Shown here piece by piece: positions 1 to 4,972 of a stretch of DNA of 14,838 nucleotides. The notes below the pieces were generated by a model. That model searched no databases. It worked only from the letters and a program-made list of their open reading frames with translations, and was not told the DNA's origin. A program made the translations under genes and the position numbers. The DNA is from Candidatus Moraniibacteriota bacterium (GTDB lineage: Bacteria; Patescibacteriota; Minisyncoccia; Moranbacterales; UBA9337). Numbering within the stretch: position 1 is the first letter of the stretch; every line of letters begins with the position of its first letter. The stretch lies in the NCBI GenBank assembly GCA_018400055.1, contig JAGYNK010000031.1:1-14838 (forward strand). Direction: 5' to 3'.

Positions 1-50
1 AGGATGACATAAGAAATAAATCGCGGCTTTTTAACGCTATCAATAAAGAT

Positions 51-76
51 AACTTAAAATAAGTTCAGAGTATAAT
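51..76 (+). promoter_or_regulatory. Candidate thyX promoter with operator-like palindrome
   Basis: A consensus -10 TATAAT lies at 71-76, but no convincing -35 is found 16-18 nt upstream. The -35 region is instead occupied by the perfect palindrome AACTTA-AAA-TAAGTT (51-65), which could bind a regulator. Transcription from here would give a leader of about 55 nt that includes the dispersed repeat at 101-129. The -10 match is direct; promoter use and operator function are inference. Confidence 0.4.
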
Positions 77-100
77 TTAGAGCGTTAGTGTTATTTATTT

Positions 101-129
101 GAGATTCTTCGCTTCACTCAGAATGACAG
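101..129 (+). repeat. Dispersed intergenic repeat (ATTCTTCGCTTCACTCAGAATGAC type)
   Basis: The unit carries inverted ends (ATTCT and AGAAT) around a TTCGCTTCACTC core. It is closely related, in inverted orientation, to the unit at 5957-5994 inside miaB-miaA, and the first bases of the window (aggatgaca) look like the tail of another copy. It lies in the untranslated region just before thyX. Repeats of this type are scattered between genes in many bacterial genomes; no function is known to me. Confidence 0.65.
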
Positions 130-136
130 TAAAATT

Positions 137-1519
137 ATGAATATTTTAAAAAAACATTCGGTGGAAAAATTAAATCAAGGCGGTTTTGTGCTGGTTTTAA
201 ATACCGAGGCTAAAATTGACGGACAAGCAGAAGCGATGTTACAAGCGTTGCATTCACGTTCAACTGGAGGAATAAAAAGCCATTTGCAAGTGTTAAAAGA
301 AAAAGGTGCGGAAAACTTTATGGAGCAGTTTTATGTTGGTTATGGGCACAAATCTATTGGTGACTGCGGTAGCGCAACCGTTTTTGTGGAGGGAGTTTCT
401 ATGCTGGCAGCCAAAGCCATTCAGGACTGGCGTCTTTATTCTGGACAAGAAGCGTCAACTCGTTATGTTGATTTTTCCAATCGAAAATTTTTGAATCCGT
501 CTAAAACTAAAAAGGGCGAAAAGATTTTGGAGAACTGGAGAAAATTTTATTTGGAAGCCCAAACGCCGGTTCAGGAATATCTTAAAAAACAATTTCCGCT
601 TCAAAAAAATGAGAATGAAAAAATATACAACAAAGCAATTAAAGCCAGAGCTTTTGATATTACACGCTCTTTTTTACCGGCCGGTGCCACGACTAATTTG
701 GCTTGGAGAATGAATTTTAGACAGTTTGCTGATGAACTGATGCTTCTGCGTCATCATCCGCTGGAAGAAATTTGTGAAATTGCCGAAAAGACGGAGAGGG
801 CGCTTAAAAAAATGTATCCCAGTTCTTTCGGGCAGGAAAGATTTTCTCATACGGAGAGTTATAATAAATATTGGATGAGGAAAAAATATTATTACCGAAA
901 CAAGAAGGCTAAAAATTTTCAGCTTTTATATAATAATATAAACAGAAAGATACTGGCGAATTACAGAGATATATTAAAAAAGAGACCAATGAAAACCGAA
1001 CTTTCTCCAGCAATTGGCGAGTGCGGAACGGTGGCTTATGAATTTCTTTTAGACTTCGGATCATTCCGTGATTTACAAAGGCATCGGGCAGTTGTCCAGC
1101 GAATGCCCTTACTGAATTGCGATCACGGTTTTAATCCGTGGTATTTAAATTCGCTACCGGAAGATTTAAGAAAAAAAGCTAAGAAACTTATTTCTGCACA
1201 GGAGAAAAAAGTAAAGAACTTAAAAATAAGCGATGAAGAAAAACAGTATTATATGGCGATGGGTTATCGCGTTCCGTGCCGTTTTGCGGGAGATTTGAAA
1301 GCGCTGGTATATGTGGCGGAATTGCGATCAAACCGATTTGTGCATCCGACCTTGGTGGAGCAAATACTTAAGATGATAAAAAGTCTGAAGAGATTATTTA
1401 ATAAAGATGGCTTAGTTCTTCACTTGGATAAAGAACCAAACCGGTTTGATGTTGGTAGAGGTAGACAGGATATTACACTAAAAAATAAAGATGCAAAAAT
1501 TGAAATGCAAAAAAAATAG
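137..1519 (+). CDS. thyX: Double-domain FAD-dependent thymidylate synthase (ThyX family)
   Basis: ThyX makes dTMP from dUMP using methylenetetrahydrofolate, FAD and NADPH. At 460 aa it is about twice the usual ThyX length, and two ThyX-like halves can be traced. Residues ~60-115 hold the first half-signature: GHKSIGDC, FVEGVS, and SGQEASTRY (102-110), which matches the second part of the family motif RHRxxSxNExSxRY. The leading RHR is degraded to DWR. Residues ~170-220 follow with the ARAFxxxRSFLPxGxxT strand/helix. Residues ~295-325 repeat the pattern with FLLDFGSFRDLQ and an intact RHR (315-317), but the downstream S/E/SxRY part is lost. Residues 385-420 (VPCRFAGDLKALVYVAELR) match the family's C-terminal helix. 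The ATG at 137 has no clear Shine-Dalgarno. The 3' end overlaps tmk by 29 nt, so the two are probably co-transcribed. The family is certain; which half is catalytic is not. Confidence 0.88.
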   Translation: MNILKKHSVEKLNQGGFVLVLNTEAKIDGQAEAMLQALHSRSTGGIKSHLQVLKEKGAENFMEQFYVGYGHKSIGDCGSATVFVEGVSMLAAKAIQDWRLYSGQEASTRYVDFSNRKFLNPSKTKKGEKILENWRKFYLEAQTPVQEYLKKQFPLQKNENEKIYNKAIKARAFDITRSFLPAGATTNLAWRMNFRQFADELMLLRHHPLEEICEIAEKTERALKKMYPSSFGQERFSHTESYNKYWMRKKYYYRNKKAKNFQLLYNNINRKILANYRDILKKRPMKTELSPAIGECGTVAYEFLLDFGSFRDLQRHRAVVQRMPLLNCDHGFNPWYLNSLPEDLRKKAKKLISAQEKKVKNLKISDEEKQYYMAMGYRVPCRFAGDLKALVYVAELRSNRFVHPTLVEQILKMIKSLKRLFNKDGLVLHLDKEPNRFDVGRGRQDITLKNKDAKIEMQKK

Positions 1520-2135
1520 AACCAAACGTGGAAAATTTATCGCCATTTATGGCATAAACGGAATAGGCAAGACGACGCAAGTGGAACGGCTGGTTGAATA
1601 TTTGAAGTCGTTGGGTAAAAATGCGCACAGGTTAAAATATCCGATTTATGATTTAAAGCCCGAAGGTCCATTTATTTATAAATATTTAAGAGAGCCTGAA
1701 TTTCGGAAAAAAAATGAGCTTTCCACTCATCAGCTTCAAAAAAAATATGCTGACAACAGAAAAAAGTACGAAAAAATTTTACTGGAAAGATTAAAAAAAG
1801 GCGAGTGGATTGTGGCGGAAGATTATGTCGGAACCGGAATTGCTTGGGGATTGGCCTGGGGTGGAGATTTGGAATATCTGGAGAAAATAAATAAAAATTT
1901 ATTAAAAGAAGATTTATCAATTTTGATGCACGGAAACAGGTTTAAAACCGCTATTGAGAAAAACCATCGCAATGAAACGGAGGAAGAAAGAATTAAAATC
2001 TGCAAAAATTTTTATTTGTTACTGGCTGATAAATATAAATGGAAAATAGTTGAGGCTAACCAAAAAAGAGGGATGAAGGAAAATATTGAAAAAGTGCAGG
2101 CAGACCTAAGGAAAATTATTAAAAAGACATTGTAA
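1491..2135 (+). CDS. tmk: Divergent thymidylate kinase (dTMP kinase)
   Basis: Predicted to phosphorylate dTMP to dTDP with ATP in the cytoplasm. It is 214 aa, the usual length for the family. A Walker A loop is at residues 21-29 (GINGIGKTT); KYPIYD (49-54) matches the substrate-side FPxY segment; YADNRKKYE (86-94) matches the ADR helix; EDYVGTGIAWG (110-120) stands where the DRYxxSxxAY motif is expected; and a LID-like GNRF...HRNE segment spans 148-162. Replacement of DRY by EDY and the N in the P-loop mark a divergent branch. Sitting between thyX and dut supports dTMP as substrate. The chosen ATG overlaps thyX by 29 nt; TTG at 1500 is an alternative start. Another nucleoside monophosphate or deoxynucleoside kinase activity is less likely but possible. 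Confidence 0.82.
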   Translation: MQKLKCKKNRTKRGKFIAIYGINGIGKTTQVERLVEYLKSLGKNAHRLKYPIYDLKPEGPFIYKYLREPEFRKKNELSTHQLQKKYADNRKKYEKILLERLKKGEWIVAEDYVGTGIAWGLAWGGDLEYLEKINKNLLKEDLSILMHGNRFKTAIEKNHRNETEEERIKICKNFYLLLADKYKWKIVEANQKRGMKENIEKVQADLRKIIKKTL

Positions 2136-2166
2136 TTTTTTTAACGATGCAGATTATTGCAATAAA

Positions 2167-2195
2167 TTGAAAGCACTATCATACAACTATATATA
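2167..2195 (+). promoter_or_regulatory. Candidate dut promoter
   Basis: TTGAAA (2167-2172) and TATATA (2190-2195) are separated by 17 nt. Transcription would start about at 2201-2203, that is on the ATG of dut, implying a leaderless message. The -10 covers the centre of the 36-bp palindrome at 2174-2209, so a protein bound to the palindrome would block the promoter. The -10 is only a 4/6 match, hence moderate confidence. Confidence 0.4.
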
Positions 2196-2209
2196 GTTGT
2201 ATGATAGTG
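2174..2209. promoter_or_regulatory. 36-bp perfect palindrome at the dut start
   Basis: The left arm CACTATCATACAACTATA (2174-2191) is followed with no spacer by its exact reverse complement (2192-2209). Symmetry stops at 2173/2210. It covers the putative -10 and the ATG of dut at 2201. It is too long and exact to be chance. An operator for a dimeric or tetrameric repressor is the simplest reading. It could also fold as an RNA hairpin behind tmk, but no T-tract follows, so it is a poor intrinsic terminator. Confidence 0.8.
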
Positions 2210-2650
2210 AGTGGTAAAGATTTTGTGAAAATTCAGATAAAAAAAATAAATGCGGAAGCGAAAATCCCGGCCTTTGCGATGGAAGGTGATGCGGGAATGG
2301 ATTTATGTTCTATTGAAAATGTGATTTTAAAGCCGGATGAAAGAATTTCATGTCGCACCGGCATAGCGATAAAAATTCCCGAAGGGTATGCGGGATTGGT
2401 TTGGGACAAGAGCGGAATAGCTTTAAATAATGGCATTAAGACTATGGCGGGAGTGATTGATAGCGGTTACCGGGGGGAAGTTAAAGTCGTTTTGATAAAT
2501 TTATCCCAAAAAGAATATAGAATAAACAAAGGCGACAAGATTGCCCAAATATTGATTCAAAAAGTGGAACAGCCTACCATAGAAGAAGTAAAAAAATTAA
2601 ATAACACGAGCAGGGGAGAGGGAGGATTTGGAAGCACCGGAGCATCCTAG
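2201..2650 (+). CDS. dut: dUTP diphosphatase (trimeric dUTPase family)
   Basis: Hydrolyses dUTP to dUMP and pyrophosphate, keeping uracil out of DNA and feeding the ThyX reaction. It is 149 aa, normal for the trimeric family. The five motifs appear in order: AGMDL (31-35); DKSGIA (69-74, with Lys where Arg is common); GVIDSGYRGE (84-93) containing the probable catalytic Asp87; GDKIAQILI (111-119); and the glycine-rich TSRGEGGFGSTG (136-147) with the uracil-stacking Phe143. The ATG at 2201 lies inside the 36-bp palindrome. GTG at 2225 (giving MKIQIKKIN) would match the family's usual N-terminus better, so the first eight residues are uncertain. It is the third gene of the dTTP cluster, 65 nt after tmk, and may have its own promoter. 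Confidence 0.93.
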   Translation: MIVSGKDFVKIQIKKINAEAKIPAFAMEGDAGMDLCSIENVILKPDERISCRTGIAIKIPEGYAGLVWDKSGIALNNGIKTMAGVIDSGYRGEVKVVLINLSQKEYRINKGDKIAQILIQKVEQPTIEEVKKLNNTSRGEGGFGSTGAS

Positions 2651-2670
2651 AATTCCTAATTACTAATTTA

Positions 2671-2702
2671 GAAATTTGCCACTGGCAATTTCATTGGAAA
2701 TT
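2671..2702 (+). repeat. Overlapping inverted repeats upstream of gatB
   Basis: Three arms share the same core. GAAATTTGCC (2671-2680) pairs with TGGCAATTTC (2683-2692) with one bulged T. The segment AATTTC (2687-2692) can instead pair with GAAATT (2697-2702) across the loop ATTG. The middle arm can therefore form either hairpin. There is no T-tract for a standard terminator. It may be a dispersed intergenic repeat rather than a regulatory leader. Confidence 0.4.
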
Positions 2703-2733
2703 AAATATTGAAAATTTTAGAAGGAATAAATTT

Positions 2734-4212
2734 ATGAAGTATGTTCCCGTTATTGGAATGGAAGTGCATGTGGAGCTTAGAACTGAATCTAAGATGTTTT
2801 GCGATTGCCGAAACGGAATGGGATTGGAAAAAAAACCCAATATTAATATTTGTCCGGTTTGCTCCGGGCAGCCGGGAACTTTGCCGGTTCCCAACAAACA
2901 GGCTATGGAATTTGTCCAGTTGGCCGGTTTGGCGCTTAATTGCAAATTAAGAAAGAAAACTAAATTTGATCGCAAGAATTATTTTTATCCCGATCTTCCC
3001 AAGGGTTATCAAATTTCCCAATATGACCAACCCTTATGTGAAAAAGGAAGTTTGGATATTGGGAAAAAAAATATTAAAATCACCAGAATACATTTGGAGG
3101 AAGACACTGGAAAATCAATTCATCCCAAGGGCGCGGATTACAGCTTGGTGGATTTTAACCGTGCCGGAGTTCCGCTTATGGAGCTGGTAACCGAACCGGA
3201 TTTTAAAAGCGGAAAAGAAGCCAGAATTTTTTGCCAAAAATTGCAGCAAATTTGCCGTTATTTGGAAATTTCCAGCGCTGATATGGAAAAAGGAAATATG
3301 AGATGCGAGGCTAATATTTCTTTATACAAGGAAGGAGAAGAGAGACTTAGCGGAACTAAGGTGGAGGTAAAAAATATCAATTCTTTTAAGTTCGTGGAAA
3401 AAGCGATTAATTATGAAATTGAACGCCAGGAGGAAGTTTTAAAAAAAGGAGAAAAAGTTATTCAGGAAACGAGAGGTTGGGATAATAATCGCAATGCCAC
3501 TGTTTCACAGAGAGCCAAGGAGTCGGCGCATGATTACCGCTATTTTCCCGAGCCGGATATTCCACCGTTTGAATTCAGTGAGGGGTATATTGAAAATTTA
3601 AAAGCAAGGGTTCCCGAACTGCCCGATCGAAAAATAATCCGTTTTGTAAAAGAATATAAATTGTCCGAAAGCGATGCGGAAATTTTAGTTTCCCAAAAAG
3701 AGCTGGCGGATTATTTTGAGAAAGTGGCAAGCGAGATAAGAGAAAAAGTAGTGTCCAGTGAAGTTGTTTCCGGTGAACAGAAAGCTGTGAAATTGGCGAC
3801 TAATTATATTATCACCGAATTGCGCAAACATTTGGTGGAGGATGTTCAGGAGATAAAAAACATTAAAGTCACTCCGGAAAATTACGCGGAGTTTATTGGA
3901 ATTCTGGCGGATGGAAAAATAAATTCCAGCGCAGCGCAGACAGTTTTGAAAGAAATGTATAAAACCGGAGGTGATCCTTCTCAGATAATAGAAACTAAAG
4001 GATTGATCCAAATGAATGACGCGGGCGAGCTGGAAAGCATAGTTGAAGAGGTAATTAAGGACAATGCTAAATCAGCGGAAGATTATAAAAATGGAAAATC
4101 CAACGCTTTGCAGTTTTTAGTGGGACAAGTAATGTCGGCTACGAAGGGTAAAGCCAATCCACAGATGGCAGCAGAATTATTGAAGAAAAATATAAAATTA
4201 AATTTGACATGA
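2734..4212 (+). CDS. gatB: Asp-tRNA(Asn)/Glu-tRNA(Gln) amidotransferase subunit B
   Basis: GatB is the kinase and tRNA-binding subunit of GatCAB, which converts misacylated Glu-tRNA(Gln) and Asp-tRNA(Asn) to Gln-tRNA and Asn-tRNA. It is 492 aa, a normal length. The N-terminus VIGMEVHVEL (6-15) is the family signature. A zinc site CxC...CxxC is visible at C23, C25, C40 and C43. The catalytic-domain blocks YFYPDLPKGYQISQYDQP and HLEEDTGK follow. The C-terminal YqeY-like tail ends with QFLVGQVM...GKANPQMAAELL (about 463-485). A Shine-Dalgarno AGAAGGA (2719-2725) lies 8 nt before the ATG. gatA and gatC are not adjacent, so the complex must be assembled from other loci. The last codons contain the promoter for the next unit. 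Confidence 0.97.
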   Translation: MKYVPVIGMEVHVELRTESKMFCDCRNGMGLEKKPNINICPVCSGQPGTLPVPNKQAMEFVQLAGLALNCKLRKKTKFDRKNYFYPDLPKGYQISQYDQPLCEKGSLDIGKKNIKITRIHLEEDTGKSIHPKGADYSLVDFNRAGVPLMELVTEPDFKSGKEARIFCQKLQQICRYLEISSADMEKGNMRCEANISLYKEGEERLSGTKVEVKNINSFKFVEKAINYEIERQEEVLKKGEKVIQETRGWDNNRNATVSQRAKESAHDYRYFPEPDIPPFEFSEGYIENLKARVPELPDRKIIRFVKEYKLSESDAEILVSQKELADYFEKVASEIREKVVSSEVVSGEQKAVKLATNYIITELRKHLVEDVQEIKNIKVTPENYAEFIGILADGKINSSAAQTVLKEMYKTGGDPSQIIETKGLIQMNDAGELESIVEEVIKDNAKSAEDYKNGKSNALQFLVGQVMSATKGKANPQMAAELLKKNIKLNLT

Positions 4213-4232
4213 TTTTAGTTGTTGTGTATAAT
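4204..4232 (+). promoter_or_regulatory. Consensus promoter inside the gatB 3' end
   Basis: A perfect -35 TTGACA (4204-4209) and perfect -10 TATAAT (4227-4232) are separated by exactly 17 nt. This is the best sigma-70-type promoter in the window. It overlaps the last three codons of gatB. Transcription would begin near 4239, a few nt before a 16-codon ORF and about 80 nt before an intrinsic terminator. Confidence 0.8.
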
Positions 4233-4243
4233 TCCATGAAGAT

Positions 4244-4294
4244 ATGAGACATAACAGGAAAAAATTTTTAGAATACAAGCATAAGCGATCGTAA
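4244..4294 (+). CDS. Possible 16-codon leader peptide or tiny basic protein
   Basis: An ATG five or so nt after the predicted transcription start opens a frame encoding MRHNRKKFLEYKHKRS, with nine basic residues out of sixteen. The TAA stop (4292-4294) is two nt before the base of the terminator hairpin. There is no Shine-Dalgarno, so translation would be nearly leaderless. A ribosome paused at the stop would cover the 5' arm of the hairpin and could allow read-through to the gene at 4354. It may equally be a chance ORF inside a small RNA. Confidence 0.3.
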   Translation: MRHNRKKFLEYKHKRS

Positions 4295-4297
4295 AAC

Positions 4298-4320
4298 CGC
4301 CCGAAGGGGCGATTTTTTTT
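4298..4320 (+). terminator. Intrinsic terminator or attenuator
   Basis: The stem CGCCC (4298-4302) / GGGCG (4307-4311) closes the loop GAAG and is followed by an A and then eight T (4313-4320). It ends gatB transcripts and also short RNAs of about 80 nt from the promoter at 4204-4232. It lies upstream of the gene at 4354 with no evident promoter in between, so it probably acts as an attenuator for that gene. Confidence 0.85.
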
Positions 4321-4340
4321 AGTTCTTTTTGCAATTTTAA

Positions 4341-4353
4341 AAAGGAGGGAAGT
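4341..4353 (+). promoter_or_regulatory. Strong Shine-Dalgarno sequence
   Basis: AAAGGAGGG (4341-4349) lies five nt before ATG 4354 and is near-perfectly complementary to the usual 16S 3' end. Most other genes here have no visible Shine-Dalgarno. It fixes the start of the small downstream gene and favours the plus strand over the antisense ORF. Confidence 0.85.
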
Positions 4354-4668
4354 ATGAATTTAAAAAATGGTAATGGCAAATGTCCTGATTTTAATTTCTG
4401 TGCCAAAGCGGAGGAGACAAAAAAATGCTTGAATTTTTTGACGAATGGAAGTAAAAAATGCTTTCCAGCTATGAACGGAAAGCCGGAAAGCAAATTGTAC
4501 ATGTTTGTGTTAGAACTACTTTTTGAAGAGGGAGGATTTAAAAATGATGATAAGAGAGTGAAGAGGGCGGTGTTAAATTTTCTGAAAATGTCAGAAGGGG
4601 AATGCGAAACCGCGGATAGAATTATTGACGAGGCCGTAAGTTCTTTTTTAATTCGGAATCGTACATAG
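4354..4668 (+). CDS. Small cysteine-containing protein of unknown function
   Basis: I do not recognise this 104-aa protein. The first 40 residues hold four cysteines (C10, C16, C25, C36), with phenylalanine and lysine around them; C84 is a fifth. The N-terminal set could bind zinc or an iron-sulphur cluster, although the spacing is not a standard ribbon. Residues 45-78 are a charged, probably helical region. No signal peptide or membrane segment is seen, so it is likely cytoplasmic. A very strong Shine-Dalgarno precedes it and an intrinsic terminator follows at once, so this is a short unit expressed by read-through of the terminator at 4298-4320. The long antisense ORF here is a shadow. Confidence 0.7.
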   Translation: MNLKNGNGKCPDFNFCAKAEETKKCLNFLTNGSKKCFPAMNGKPESKLYMFVLELLFEEGGFKNDDKRVKRAVLNFLKMSEGECETADRIIDEAVSSFLIRNRT

Positions 4669-4675
4669 TATCTTT

Positions 4676-4703
4676 GGAGCGTGGCAAAGACCATGCTCCT
4701 TTT
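4676..4703 (+). terminator. Intrinsic terminator
   Basis: GGAGCGTGG (4676-4684) pairs with CCATGCTCC (4691-4699), nine base pairs with one G-U, around the loop CAAAGA. It is followed by TTTT (4700-4703) and a further AT-rich tract. It sits eight nt after the stop of the small cysteine-containing gene. Confidence 0.85.
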
Positions 4704-4775
4704 AAATTTTAAATTTTTCAATCATTATCTCACGGCCGTGGGTAAAATGATTGGAATTATTTTTCTGCTTACTTT

Positions 4776-4900
4776 GAGTTACGAAATGCTTACTAATTGT
4801 CATTACCGCGTAAGCGGGAATCTAGTTTATTGCTAAAATCCAACAAATAATTCTGGATCCCCGCTTTTGCGAAGATAACAGAATGAGAGTTTCGTAATTC
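4776..4900. repeat. MITE-like element with nested inverted repeats
   Basis: The outer ends GAGTTACGAAA (4776-4786) and TTTCGTAATTC (4890-4900) are inverted copies matching at 10 of 11 positions. Inside them TGTCATTACCGCGTAAGCGG (from 4799) and CTGGATCCCCGCTTTTGCGA (from 4853) are imperfect inverted copies of the common GTCATTCCCGCG...GCGGGAAT repeat. The right end (4887-4905) recurs at 6090-6108 inside miaB-miaA with one mismatch in 19. It fills most of the 304-bp gap between convergent genes; apart from the terminator at 4676 and a 10-bp palindrome at 4731-4740, I see nothing else there. Confidence 0.65.
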
Positions 4901-4972
4901 AAGATATTTAGATATCTCAGTAAATATTAATTTCTGGAACTTATGAAATTGCTTAATTAGGTGAGCTATTTT

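Noticed and set aside
4204..4212. TGA codons read as glycine (Gracilibacteria/Absconditabacteria code)
   Set aside because: TGA is the natural end of gatB and also of the genes ending at 8491 and 11715, each at the expected family length or just before the next gene.
4215..4721. 168-aa minus-strand ORF opposite the small cysteine-containing gene
   Set aside because: It runs antisense across two intrinsic terminators and the plus-strand gene, which has a strong Shine-Dalgarno and a matching terminator. The translation has no recognisable domain.
4731..4740. Perfect 10-bp palindrome CACGGCCGTG
   Set aside because: Too short to be significant, no T-tract, no promoter nearby.
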